A DNA stretch of 64,000 bases, from NCBI GenBank assembly GCA_021155965.1, contig JAJNBJ010000005.1, positions 124,001-188,000 on the forward strand, read 5' to 3'. The notes beneath the pieces are model-generated. The model made no database searches and was not told the DNA's origin. It saw only the letters and a list, made by a program, of their open reading frames with translations. Every line of letters begins with the position of its first letter. Position 1 is the stretch's first letter. A program made the position numbers and the translations under genes. The stretch is from Flavipsychrobacter sp. GTDB taxonomy: Bacteria > Bacteroidota > Bacteroidia > Chitinophagales > Chitinophagaceae. Of this stretch, positions 52,073 through 61,381 are shown piece by piece.

Positions 52073-54244
52073 CTATTCATTATTAATACGCCGGTAGTAC
52101 CCCTGAGCTAACCTTATTTCTCCATAACTATAATCATCGCCGAGCAAATCCTTAAGCGGTTTTGCGGCTACCGACTGTCCCGTGGTTTTGATCAAAGACA
52201 TTATCTCGTCAAGCTTCACTTTCGGTACAAGCTTGGTCACTTCCAGGTCACCGGATTCAACAAATGTAGCTAAGTGTCCCTCTATGGTTATCGGCGATAG
52301 CCTACGCAGATCAGCTATTTCTGCAACAGACTTGCCATCTTTAAACATATCGTAAGTAGCCTGCATGGTGCTTCCTGCCGCTGGTTTCGCAGCACGCTCC
52401 TTTCGTTCTTTCTTTGGCTTCTTAAAGTGCATCTTCGACTCCAGCTTATGTTCAGCCGCATATCGCTTCACAACATCCAGGAACCCTGCACCATACTTAG
52501 CCACCTTATAATCTCCAAAACCCGATACCTGTTTCAGCTCATCAAAACTCAGCGGAAAATACGTTGCCAGTTCAACTAGCGTATTGTCCGAAAGAATAAC
52601 ATATGGCGGCACATTCTCCCGCTCAGCTACATCCGACCGCAGGATCTTCAGTTCCTTCATCAACCCTGAATCATAAGTCAGCTCCTCTTCTGCAACTACC
52701 TGGGCTTGTTCCTTCTTCATCACCAGCTTCACCTCTACATCGCCCTTCAGTATCTGCCAGCTTTTATCATTCAGCCTCAGCGAAGCATACTGGTCATCTG
52801 TCTTCACCAGCGATCTGTTACGCAGCAACTGCTGTATCATCCAATGCCACTCTTCCTTCTTTAGATGCTTGCCTATGCCATAGGTCTTCAGCTCTTTATG
52901 TGCAGGCACTATCTTCTCACTTGCAGAGCCCCGCAGGAAGTCAATGATATAAGTCGCGCCATACCTTTCCCCTGTACGGGATATTGCCGATAGCAATTTC
53001 TGGGCATCTACGGTAACTTCCTTTTCCTCCAGTGAGCTTAGGCAATAATCACAACTGCCGCAGTAAGACGGGAAAGCCTCTCCAAAGTACTCCATCAGGT
53101 ATTGTCTGCGGCAGCCCTCATCTTCACAGAACGCTTGCATCAGCTCCAGCTTCTTCATAGATATAGCCGTCTGCTGTGGGTTCCCCTCCACCTGCGCGAA
53201 CCTTTTGAGCTTAATAATATCACCCGCCGAATAAAAGAGGATCGCATCGCTCTTCAGCCCATCACGCCCTGCCCTGCCGGTCTCCTGGTAATAGCCTTCT
53301 ATGTTCTTGGGCACATCGTGGTGTATCACAAACCTCACATTCGACTTATCAATACCCATACCAAAAGCTATAGTTGCCACTATTACCCTGTACTCATCTC
53401 TGAGAAATGCTTCTTGTACCCTGCTGCGCTCTGGAGCATCCATACCGGCATGGTAGTAGGCTGCCTTTATACCTGCAGCATGCAGCTGCCCTGCTATATT
53501 CTCAGTAGATGCTCTTGATAGTGCATAAATGATCCCACTATCATCCTTGTGCTTTTTCAAGTATTCCAGTATATGCCCAAAAGCATTCCGCTTGGGCTGT
53601 ATATAGTAATGAATGTTCGGCCTGTTGAAACTGGAAATGAAATTGCTCGGTTCTTTCAATTCCAGCCTTTCCACAATATCCTTCTGTGTCACCTTATCCG
53701 CACTCGCAGTAAGTGCTATGACCGGAACAGATGGAAAATGCTTCTTCAGCACGGCAAGCTTCAAATACTCCGGCCTGAAATCATGCCCCCATTGTGATAT
53801 ACAGTGTGCCTCATCAATAGCAAACAAAGATGGACCCAACTTCTTAAGGAAAGCGATAAAAGTATCGCTGTTTGCAGGGATGCGCTCAGGGGCTATGTAC
53901 AACAGCTTAATATTACCCTGCTCCGCATTCCTGATCACCCTCTGTTGCTCGTCCTGCGATTGTGATGAGTTGAGAAACGCAGCATGAATACCGTTTGCCG
54001 TAAGGGCATCCACTTGGTCTTTCATCAACGCTATAAGTGGCGACACTACTATTGTGATACCAGGTAACAGCATTGCGGGCAACTGGTAACAAATAGACTT
54101 ACCTCCACCTGTAGGCATTATAGTAAGTGTATCCTTGCCACTTAATACTGATTCAATAACAGGAAGCTGTGTGAGGCGGAACTGGCTATAGCCAAAGAAG
54201 TGCTGTAATGCGTGATGCAGTTTTTCTGTTGAATAATTGTTCAT
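52073..54244 (-). CDS. recQ: ATP-dependent DNA helicase RecQ
   Basis: A 723-residue 3'-5' helicase. Domains in order: a helicase core with LTIMPTGGGKS, AIDEAHCISQWGHDFRP and YYQETGRAGRDG; a RecQ zinc-binding part with CGSCDYC; the RQC winged helix; an HRDC domain (YFPLSFDELKQVSGFGDYKV); and a C-terminal helix-turn-helix extension (KDGKSVAEIADLRRLSPITI) common in Bacteroidota and Firmicutes RecQ. It acts in recombination and fork repair. All helicase motifs look intact. Confidence 0.95.
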   Translation of the reverse strand: MNNYSTEKLHHALQHFFGYSQFRLTQLPVIESVLSGKDTLTIMPTGGGKSICYQLPAMLLPGITIVVSPLIALMKDQVDALTANGIHAAFLNSSQSQDEQQRVIRNAEQGNIKLLYIAPERIPANSDTFIAFLKKLGPSLFAIDEAHCISQWGHDFRPEYLKLAVLKKHFPSVPVIALTASADKVTQKDIVERLELKEPSNFISSFNRPNIHYYIQPKRNAFGHILEYLKKHKDDSGIIYALSRASTENIAGQLHAAGIKAAYYHAGMDAPERSRVQEAFLRDEYRVIVATIAFGMGIDKSNVRFVIHHDVPKNIEGYYQETGRAGRDGLKSDAILFYSAGDIIKLKRFAQVEGNPQQTAISMKKLELMQAFCEDEGCRRQYLMEYFGEAFPSYCGSCDYCLSSLEEKEVTVDAQKLLSAISRTGERYGATYIIDFLRGSASEKIVPAHKELKTYGIGKHLKKEEWHWMIQQLLRNRSLVKTDDQYASLRLNDKSWQILKGDVEVKLVMKKEQAQVVAEEELTYDSGLMKELKILRSDVAERENVPPYVILSDNTLVELATYFPLSFDELKQVSGFGDYKVAKYGAGFLDVVKRYAAEHKLESKMHFKKPKKERKERAAKPAAGSTMQATYDMFKDGKSVAEIADLRRLSPITIEGHLATFVESGDLEVTKLVPKVKLDEIMSLIKTTGQSVAAKPLKDLLGDDYSYGEIRLAQGYYRRINNE

Positions 54245-54316
54245 CTTTCAGTCTTTTAATTGTTCTATAAGTCATATATCAACCGCAAAATAATGTAATA
54301 ATATTCAAATATGCAA

Positions 54317-55789
54317 CTACCTGGCAGAAACGCTATATGGGAATACCGCCACTTCAAGCAACTTGCCGGGTACTAATTCCAGTGTATTTACATCTATAAA
54401 CGTCACATTTCCATTTTTACTGCCACAACCCGATACATGATGTGATGCGGGGCCGCCAGCACTGATATTGGCGTTAACTGCAGCTATAACATCTCTATCG
54501 TCATCTACCGCCAATCCATATGGCTGGTAGCCGGTTTTTATCCTTTTAACGATTGCATTTGTATGCAAATCAATTACAACGACACATCCCCTATTACCGG
54601 GAAAAAATATCATATCATCCGGACACGAGACAAACAATTTACCTGAAGCAATTACCATACATGCAGGGACTGCATACAAAGAAATTTCATTAACTACTGT
54701 ATCATACCGCATATCCATTACCCTGATGTCGCGTGATGCTATGCAGGCTATATAACATTTACCACTCTGCGGGTCAGCCAATAGTTCTACAGGATTCACC
54801 GACGACTGGTGCATTACAGTACTCTTGCCGTCTATCGGCCTTTCCTGAATTACAGGGGAAAGGGGATCTGCAATATCTATAGTGTAAATAAAATTGCCGG
54901 TTTGTGCCCCTACGTACAATTTCTTATACTGCTCATTCAGCACAATACCCGATGGATACTTAAAGTTACCTCCAAATGTATAGGTTGCCAGTACAGCATT
55001 ACTCACGAGGTCAACATACACTATTTTCCCTGGGCTGCTGTTATCTACAAACCATCCGTATTTTGAATCGGAAGAAATAACAAATGACGTCCATACGCCT
55101 GTACCCAGGCTTATATTTACCATCAGCTTATCATTCTCGGCATTGAATTGCTGTACAAAATCTGATTGCGTGAAAAATGATACATACCAATGCTTCTTAT
55201 CAGGTGCGACTTTTATACAATAAGGATATTTAGCTGCACCATCCCCAACATCTATATACCTCATAGGCAATATTGATGCGGCATCAATTACCGTCACCAC
55301 ATCGCACAGCCTGTTCGCAACATAAAATTTACTTCTGTTTAAATCATCAGCAAATTTGATATTGCCACTTGCATCTGGCGCACCTGCCGTTATCCAGTCG
55401 CGTATCTTAAGGTATTCTGCTTTTGATAAAGGTTGCCTGTCATACGGCATTGTGGGCTTCAACGCTATGCCAAGACTGCTATCTGTATTGGTAAAAAAAC
55501 ATAAGGAACTGAAATCCGGCCTGTAGGGTATTACAGTAGCGCCTGTTCCAGTTCCTTTAAATAAGTTATCCCATGTCGTCAGGTTTAGGCCACCTGCATT
55601 TGCATAGCTTAAATTGTTGTGGCACCCACTTACTGCGCATTTATTCAGAATAATAGCCGCAATATCATTAGGGTAGTTACTCCCCGTTACATCAACGTAC
55701 TTACTTTCATGTGTACAGGAATTGAACAATACAGAAATACCTGCAAAAACATAAATAGCGTACACTATAAATAAGAGCCCAAACCTCAT
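54317..55789 (-). CDS. Lipoprotein: CX4CH cytochrome-like segment plus YVTN/YncE-type beta-propeller
   Basis: About 490 residues. A signal peptide ends in a lipobox (ISVLFNSC). Near the mature start is IILNKCAVSGCHNN, a C-X4-C-H motif resembling haem c sites but with two extra residues; downstream GLNLTTWDNLFKG and PTMPYDRQPLSKAEYLKI match the c-type cytochrome domains of Bacteroidota and Planctomycetota surface proteins. The rest is a propeller with KYPSGIVLNEQYKKLYVG and GYQPYGLAVDDDRD repeats. ATG 55789 is preferred to 55816. Haem binding is unproven. It lies 20 nt after the GEVED gene on the same strand. Confidence 0.72.
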   Translation of the reverse strand: MRFGLLFIVYAIYVFAGISVLFNSCTHESKYVDVTGSNYPNDIAAIILNKCAVSGCHNNLSYANAGGLNLTTWDNLFKGTGTGATVIPYRPDFSSLCFFTNTDSSLGIALKPTMPYDRQPLSKAEYLKIRDWITAGAPDASGNIKFADDLNRSKFYVANRLCDVVTVIDAASILPMRYIDVGDGAAKYPYCIKVAPDKKHWYVSFFTQSDFVQQFNAENDKLMVNISLGTGVWTSFVISSDSKYGWFVDNSSPGKIVYVDLVSNAVLATYTFGGNFKYPSGIVLNEQYKKLYVGAQTGNFIYTIDIADPLSPVIQERPIDGKSTVMHQSSVNPVELLADPQSGKCYIACIASRDIRVMDMRYDTVVNEISLYAVPACMVIASGKLFVSCPDDMIFFPGNRGCVVVIDLHTNAIVKRIKTGYQPYGLAVDDDRDVIAAVNANISAGGPASHHVSGCGSKNGNVTFIDVNTLELVPGKLLEVAVFPYSVSAR

Positions 55790-55836
55790 GAGTGAATAAT
55801 GAAGCAGGCTTAGCAAATGCTAAGCCTGCCCTGCAA

Positions 55837-56682
55837 TTAGTTTGTTTTCACCACCTTTTGATACGAGACATTATCAGCCGTAGTAACCTTTATCATATAA
55901 ATACCCGGCGCAGACACATAGTCATTCAAATCAAAATCATAAGAAGATAAAGACTGAGTTTGCTGCAGCAAACTACCCACCAACTTACCTGCCACATCAA
56001 GCAGATCAATAGATACCGGCTCGCTTTTGATCGCCGCAAACGATACCGTAATACGGCCCGGCGTTGGACAGGGATATACAACAATGTCATTCGTTATCCC
56101 AACAACTTCATCAACGCCGGTTGTAGGCATTATTTTCACTTTATAGTCTTCCATCTCACCATGGTAGCCTATGGGATCTATGGTAGGTGAATCACAGGAT
56201 GACGGAGTAATATGTCCCGCATCGCTGCTCATCTTTGCAGTAGCCCTGAGCCTTACCGTTCCAACCGGAGCGGTTACAGGAACGGTAAAATTGCCCGTAT
56301 AGTAGCCCGGGGCCTGGAAATCTGCAGTGATCACAGTCTCCCCGGCATCATCGAAATTGTAGTTATTATTATAGTCTATCCATACCCTTATATTATTGCG
56401 CGCAGTTGGAAAGAAAATAGAATCCCGGTTATGCTTAATGGTCACCGTATAGGTGTGCCCCCTGAATAAATTTGTAGAATCTGTTGTAACCACCAGCACC
56501 TTAGACATATCCTCAACATTAGAAGATGTGCGGTTAATAGTGCCCAGTTTAAAAATTTGGATACCAGGCTGTTCTGCTGCATAAGGTGTACGCCCTGGCA
56601 GTGTGCAATACTGTGCCTGCGCTGTGGAAGCAATAAACAAGCTAAAAAGAAGGATCTTTGTAAAAGTTTTCATACGTTTCAT
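55837..56682 (-). CDS. Secreted GEVED-domain protein with T9SS domain
   Basis: A 281-residue protein: signal peptide (ILLFSLFIASTAQAQ), a GEVED domain (about 70-190) with RVWIDYNNNYNFDDAGE and the ending YHGEMEDYKVKI, and a T9SS sorting domain (VVYPCPTPGRITVSF, GIYMIKVTTADNVSYQK). In the sorting domain the usual YPNP is YPCP, a small departure. It is probably surface-exposed. It lies upstream of, and perhaps in an operon with, the CX4CH lipoprotein. Confidence 0.83.
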   Translation of the reverse strand: MKRMKTFTKILLFSLFIASTAQAQYCTLPGRTPYAAEQPGIQIFKLGTINRTSSNVEDMSKVLVVTTDSTNLFRGHTYTVTIKHNRDSIFFPTARNNIRVWIDYNNNYNFDDAGETVITADFQAPGYYTGNFTVPVTAPVGTVRLRATAKMSSDAGHITPSSCDSPTIDPIGYHGEMEDYKVKIMPTTGVDEVVGITNDIVVYPCPTPGRITVSFAAIKSEPVSIDLLDVAGKLVGSLLQQTQSLSSYDFDLNDYVSAPGIYMIKVTTADNVSYQKVVKTN

Positions 56683-56769
56683 TTAAGAATAAGAAGTGTT
56701 TTATCATTTCAAAAATGAAATAATCTAATGATAAATAAACCTAATAATCCTTAAAGAAACTTAACAACG

Positions 56770-58209
56770 TTACATCATTCCTTTCACAAGGTTACCTAAC
56801 TTCTTCAAAGCCCGGTCCACTTCCGGCGTCCATTGCATGCCATAGCTCAGGCGCATACAATTCTGGTAACGCTCCTGCAACGTGAACATGGTACCGGGCG
56901 CTATGCTTATTTTTTGCTGCATGGCTTCCTGGTACAAGTTGTAGGTATCGATCTTCTTATCCAGCTCCAGCCACAGGATAAACCCTCCTTTAGGCACGCT
57001 CATTTTCACGCTCTCCGGGAAATATTCGCCAACTGCACGTGTAAACTGCAAACTATTGGAATGGAGTGTTTGCCTGAGTTTACGCAAATGATATTCATAT
57101 CGGCCGGTTGAAAGAAAGTTGGCAATGGCCGCCTGTTGGGCTGTAGCGCTGGTAATGCTGTGGTATAACTTCAATTGTTTGATGCGCTCCAAATGCTTAC
57201 CCGGGGCCACCCACCCAACTCTATAGCCCGGCGCCAATGTTTTGGAGATAGAACTACACCAAAGCACATTACCTTCCTCATCGAACGATTTGCATGACTT
57301 AGGCCTCGTCTTTCCAAAATAAACATCTCCATACAGGTCATCCTCAATGAGCGGTACACCATGTCTCGACAACAGCTTCACCATTGCCTGCTTTTGTTCA
57401 TCGGGCATACAGTACCCCAGCGGGTTACTAAAGTTTGTTACAAAGAAGCACGCCTTTATCGCATGTTTCTGTAACGCTTTCTTCACATCATCGGGATCAA
57501 CACCTGTGTCTGGATCAGTGGGCAATTCCAATATCTTCAATCCTATGCTTTGCGCAAACCTCAACATACCAAAATATACCGGGCTCTCCACTGCAATAGT
57601 ATCACCCGGCTTTGTCAGTGCCATCAGGCAGTAGGATATAGCATTCATGCAGCCGGCAGTCGTTATAATATCTTCTGCTTTCAAATGTCCGCCCCAATGC
57701 AGAGACCAGCGTGCCACCTGCCTGCGCAACAGGTCGTTGCCCTGTATCTGCTCATATGAGGTGCCGCCAGCAGGTAACTCGCGCAGACATTGCATCATGG
57801 ACTTATTCAGTCTGGCGAGTGGCAATATTTCCGGAGCGGGCACACTCAGAGAAAAACGCGTAATACCCTGCAACGAAAAATCATCGTACACCTCACCGAT
57901 CATGGCCTCTACATTCTTTGTCTTAATTGTTTGCAGCGGGTTACTCTTTTCTATCTTCCTGGGAAAACGGGACGGATTGAAGCGCACATAATAGCCAGAC
58001 TGTGGCCTTGATTCTATCAGGCCTTTCCCCTCAAGGTGATAATAAGCCTGTAGTATAGTACTGACACTGCTCCCATGCTCCTTGCTGAGCAGGCGCACAG
58101 ATGGCAGCTTATCGCCAATTTTAAGTACTTCATCCATAATCTGTTGTTCAAACGTATCTGCTATCCGCAGGTACAGGAGGTCAGCTTTGCGATTTTTAAT
58201 TGAAGGCAT
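56770..58209 (-). CDS. MocR-type regulator (GntR HTH fused to aminotransferase-like domain)
   Basis: About 479 residues: an N-terminal GntR winged helix (about 1-75; GDKLPSVRLLSKEHGSSVST) and a class I aminotransferase-like domain with TAGCMNAISYCLMALTKPGD, VTNFSNPLGYCMPD and the PLP-lysine site CSSISKTLAPGYRVGW. MocR proteins bind PLP and an amine effector to control a divergent gene. The divergent neighbour is an EamA transporter followed by ilvE, which are the likely targets. ATG 58209 is preferred to 58230. The palindrome TTACGTAA at 58233-58240 lies between the genes. Confidence 0.9.
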   Translation of the reverse strand: MPSIKNRKADLLYLRIADTFEQQIMDEVLKIGDKLPSVRLLSKEHGSSVSTILQAYYHLEGKGLIESRPQSGYYVRFNPSRFPRKIEKSNPLQTIKTKNVEAMIGEVYDDFSLQGITRFSLSVPAPEILPLARLNKSMMQCLRELPAGGTSYEQIQGNDLLRRQVARWSLHWGGHLKAEDIITTAGCMNAISYCLMALTKPGDTIAVESPVYFGMLRFAQSIGLKILELPTDPDTGVDPDDVKKALQKHAIKACFFVTNFSNPLGYCMPDEQKQAMVKLLSRHGVPLIEDDLYGDVYFGKTRPKSCKSFDEEGNVLWCSSISKTLAPGYRVGWVAPGKHLERIKQLKLYHSITSATAQQAAIANFLSTGRYEYHLRKLRQTLHSNSLQFTRAVGEYFPESVKMSVPKGGFILWLELDKKIDTYNLYQEAMQQKISIAPGTMFTLQERYQNCMRLSYGMQWTPEVDRALKKLGNLVKGMM

Positions 58210-58232
58210 AAAAACAACTGTTATGGTCAAAA

Positions 58233-58240
58233 TTACGTAA
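58233..58240. promoter_or_regulatory. Palindrome TTACGTAA in the MocR-EamA divergent region
   Basis: An 8-bp perfect palindrome in the 102-bp divergent promoter region, near a TGTATC motif. It is a candidate regulator site, but is short enough to arise by chance. Confidence 0.3.
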
Positions 58241-58311
58241 ATTGTATCTGTTTTGTTTTAATTATTTTTCAGAATTTTGTGGTTCAACAGGCTCACCATG
58301 ACAATTAGAAT

Positions 58312-59268
58312 ATGACAAAGCACACAAAAGCTTACCTGGCACTGGTTTATGTTTGTATAGTTTGGGGTACTACTTATCTGGCAATTAGAATAGGAGTACA
58401 GCACTATCCATCGTTCTTGTTTGCGGGAGTAAGGCAATTGCTGGCGGGGGTTATTTTAATAGCATTTGCATGGTACAGGAGCAAGGAAAAAGATTTTTCA
58501 TCGCACAACCTGTTGCGGCAAATGCTGGTGGGCTTCCTGATGTTAACGGTGGGTAACGGGCTGGTCTCATTTGGCATGAAATTTATTCCGAGTGGTATAT
58601 CAGCGCTTATCTGTAGCCTAATGCCTATGTTCGCTGTGTTGTTCAATATGATGTCATCTAAAAAAGATCATTTTAATATAACAATAGGTATTGGCTTGTT
58701 ACTTGGCATTTGCGGCGTGGGGCTGATATTCAGGCATAACATTGCAGAGGTAACCCAGCCTGCATATTTAGGCGGCATCATTGCTACTATTATCGCAACA
58801 GCAGGCTGGGCGCTGGGTGGCACAGTTAATAAAAAGCATGTGGATGCAGTGAACCCTGTGCTTAATTCAGGATTGCAATTATTATTCGGCGGTATATTCA
58901 TGTTGTTCATCAGCCCGGTAGTAGATGATTATACAGGCTTCCAGTTATGGAATACCGAAGGCATTGTTTCATTGATATACCTCATCATCTTTGGCTCGGC
59001 TATTGCCTATGCTGCCTATATGTATTCACTGAATGTACTACCGGTGGGTATAGCAACGTTATATGCTTATGTCAATCCCCTTATTGCAGTATTGGCAGGC
59101 TATTTATTCCTGGCAGAAGAACTGAATATTTACATAGGGTTGGCATTTATTACTATTGTCATCAGTGTATTCCTGGTGAACAGGGGTTACAGGACACAAC
59201 ATAAAGAAGAACAAACACACGGATCAAAATTGGAAGAAGCATTCCCGGAAACCATACCGGTCGATTAA
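58312..59268 (+). CDS. EamA (DMT superfamily) transporter
   Basis: A 318-residue protein with ten predicted membrane helices in two EamA repeats (first LVYVCIVWGTTYLAIRIGVQ; second GGIIATIIATAGWALGGTVN). Members export amino acids or metabolites. The divergent MocR regulator and the downstream branched-chain aminotransferase suggest an amino acid or amine substrate, by inference. It is 19 nt upstream of ilvE. Confidence 0.9.
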   Translation: MTKHTKAYLALVYVCIVWGTTYLAIRIGVQHYPSFLFAGVRQLLAGVILIAFAWYRSKEKDFSSHNLLRQMLVGFLMLTVGNGLVSFGMKFIPSGISALICSLMPMFAVLFNMMSSKKDHFNITIGIGLLLGICGVGLIFRHNIAEVTQPAYLGGIIATIIATAGWALGGTVNKKHVDAVNPVLNSGLQLLFGGIFMLFISPVVDDYTGFQLWNTEGIVSLIYLIIFGSAIAYAAYMYSLNVLPVGIATLYAYVNPLIAVLAGYLFLAEELNIYIGLAFITIVISVFLVNRGYRTQHKEEQTHGSKLEEAFPETIPVD

Positions 59269-59287
59269 TAACTTAAAACACTTTTTT

Positions 59288-60337
59288 ATGGAGCACACAA
59301 TTTCAGTTACCACACAAGCCGAGAGAAAAGTTACAGACACCAAATCTGTACCCTTCGGCAAGATACCAACCGAACATATGTTCGTAGCTGAGTACAAAGA
59401 CAAAACCTGGCACAATGCCCAGGTGGTGCCATTCCACGATCTTACACTTAGCCCGCTGGCGCTTTGCTTCCATTACGGGCAAACCATCTTTGAAGGCATG
59501 AAAGCCTTTAAAATGCAGGATGGACGTGTAAATGTGTTCAGGACAGAGAAACACCATGAGCGCTTTACAAAGTCGTTGTACCGGATGTGTATGCCTCATG
59601 TTCCCAAAGCATTATTTACCGACGCAATAAAACAATTGGTAAAACTAGACGCCGACTGGATACCACGCGAAGATGATGGCGCATTATACATCCGTCCGTT
59701 CATGATTGCTACTGAGGCACGTATAGGTATAAAAGCTTCAGAAGAATATTTGTTTATGATAGTGTGCTCACCTGCATTCCACTATTACAGCAAACCACTC
59801 AAAGTAAAGATAGAAACCAACTATGTTCGCGCAGTAGAAGGCGGCACGGGGCTTACTAAATGTGGCGGTAATTATGGCGGCGCACTCTTCCCAACTCATT
59901 TGGCACAAACAGCCGGTTACGACCAGGTATTGTGGACCGATGCTCATACTCATGAATTCATCGAAGAATCCGGCACCATGAATGCCATGTTTGTGATAGA
60001 TGGCGTATTGACAACGCCTGAACTTACAGGAACAATACTTGATGGCGTGACACGCAATTCACTTCTCACCATTGCCCGGGATAAAGGAATAAAGGTGGAG
60101 GAAAGAAGAATAAGTTACCACGAACTGGTGAAAGCATTTGAAGCTGGAAAAAAAGTGGAAGCCTTTGGCGCTGGCACAGCCGCAGTAGTTGCACCCATAG
60201 AGGTTATTGGTATAGGCCATAAGGAATACAAATGCTACATAGAACCTGATGCTGTGATGTATAAACTGCAAAAAGAGCTGCATGATATAAGAAAAGGCAT
60301 TATACCCGATGTACATGGCTGGAATGACATCATATAA
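59288..60337 (+). CDS. ilvE: Branched-chain amino acid aminotransferase
   Basis: A 349-residue fold-type IV PLP enzyme that transaminates Leu, Ile and Val. It follows the long eukaryote-like group: HYGQTIFEGMKAFKMQDG, YIRPFMIATEARIGI, the PLP-lysine site GGTGLTKCGGNYGGALF, and EESGTMNAMFVIDG. It lies 19 nt after the EamA transporter and 2 nt before the acetyltransferase, so it is the middle gene of an operon probably controlled by the divergent MocR protein. Confidence 0.93.
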   Translation: MEHTISVTTQAERKVTDTKSVPFGKIPTEHMFVAEYKDKTWHNAQVVPFHDLTLSPLALCFHYGQTIFEGMKAFKMQDGRVNVFRTEKHHERFTKSLYRMCMPHVPKALFTDAIKQLVKLDADWIPREDDGALYIRPFMIATEARIGIKASEEYLFMIVCSPAFHYYSKPLKVKIETNYVRAVEGGTGLTKCGGNYGGALFPTHLAQTAGYDQVLWTDAHTHEFIEESGTMNAMFVIDGVLTTPELTGTILDGVTRNSLLTIARDKGIKVEERRISYHELVKAFEAGKKVEAFGAGTAAVVAPIEVIGIGHKEYKCYIEPDAVMYKLQKELHDIRKGIIPDVHGWNDII

Positions 60338-60345
60338 ATGTGCAT

Positions 60346-60789
60346 ATGCAACCTGTAACTATTGACTATAAAGGCTATACCATTACTACTGACAAAAGCA
60401 TGATGAATGTGCATGATGTTCATCTGTGGCTGTCTGAAAGATCGTATTGGGTTCCTGGAATAGCATTTGAAAAGGTGAAAGCTGCATTTGATAACTCTTA
60501 TTGTATTGCTGCAATTAAAGATAACAGGCAGGTAGGCTATGGGCGCCTTGTAACCGATTATGCCTTTTTTGCCTACCTGGCGGATGTATATGTAGAGGAA
60601 GAACACAGGGGCAAAGGAATAAGTAAAGCAATGATGAAAATATTGTTCGAGCAGGATTGGGTAACACAACTCCGTGGCGTGATGCTGGCAACAAAAGATG
60701 CACATGATCTTTACAGGCAATTCGGTTTTTCAGAAATTCCAAATCCGGAGCGCTATATGAAATTAACCCTGCAGGAAACAAGTTCATAA
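60346..60789 (+). CDS. GNAT family N-acetyltransferase
   Basis: A 147-residue GNAT with CIAAIKDNRQVGYGRLVTDY, the acetyl-CoA loop YVEEEHRGKGISKAMMK, and KDAHDLYRQFGFSEI near the end. The form resembles small GNATs that act on amines or amino acids. GTG 60340 is an alternative start. Its tight spacing after ilvE suggests it acts on a related amine; the substrate is unknown. Confidence 0.88.
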   Translation: MQPVTIDYKGYTITTDKSMMNVHDVHLWLSERSYWVPGIAFEKVKAAFDNSYCIAAIKDNRQVGYGRLVTDYAFFAYLADVYVEEEHRGKGISKAMMKILFEQDWVTQLRGVMLATKDAHDLYRQFGFSEIPNPERYMKLTLQETSS

Positions 60790-60800
60790 CATAAAAAATG

Positions 60801-60812
60801 CCCCTTTAGGGG
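60801..60812. repeat. REP-like palindrome CCCCTTTAGGGG
   Basis: Just after the GNAT stop codon and 8 nt before the next ATG. It has the same core as the copies at 35397 and 51438. Confidence 0.45.
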
Positions 60813-60819
60813 TTGTAGT

Positions 60820-61380
60820 ATGCTACAATACTTAGACAGCGCAAAACGCCAATTCAAACTATACAAACAGCTTGGTGAAAAAGCCATTGCACAGGTCAGC
60901 GATGCCGACCTTAACTGGCAGGCTAATGAAGACAGCAACAGCATAGCCCTGATCGTTAAGCATATGTGGGGCAATATGCTCAGCCGGTGGACCGACTTCC
61001 TCACTACCGATGGCGAAAAGCCCTGGCGCCAGCGTGATGCAGAGTTTGAAGGCGCAATGACAAGGGATGAGCTGATGCAAAAGTGGGAAGAAGGCTGGCA
61101 GTGCCTGTTCAACGCGCTGGATAGCATCACAGATACGGACCTTGAGCGTATCGTCTATATCCGTAATGAAGGAGATACTGTACTGAACGCAATAAACAGG
61201 CAAATTTCTCATTATTGTTATCATGTAGGGCAGATAGTATATATCTCTAAACTTCGCATCACCAAAGAATGGGAGAGTCTCTCAATTCCACGCAATAAAT
61301 CAAACGAATACAACGCGAAAAAATTCGCTGAGGAGAAAGGCAACAAGCATTTTACGGATGAATGGGTGGAGAAGAAGTAG
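60820..61380 (+). CDS. DinB-like/DUF1572 family protein
   Basis: A 186-residue four-helix-bundle protein of the DinB/YfiT-like type: SAKRQFKLYKQLGEKAIAQV, SNSIALIVKHMWGNMLSRW, and ISHYCYHVGQIVYISKLR. The His in VKHMWGN and the two His in HYCYHVGQI form the usual metal triad. Family members include bacillithiol- or mycothiol-dependent transferases; this one is unassigned. It follows the acetyltransferase by 30 nt. Confidence 0.85.
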   Translation: MLQYLDSAKRQFKLYKQLGEKAIAQVSDADLNWQANEDSNSIALIVKHMWGNMLSRWTDFLTTDGEKPWRQRDAEFEGAMTRDELMQKWEEGWQCLFNALDSITDTDLERIVYIRNEGDTVLNAINRQISHYCYHVGQIVYISKLRITKEWESLSIPRNKSNEYNAKKFAEEKGNKHFTDEWVEKK

Positions 61381-61381
61381 A

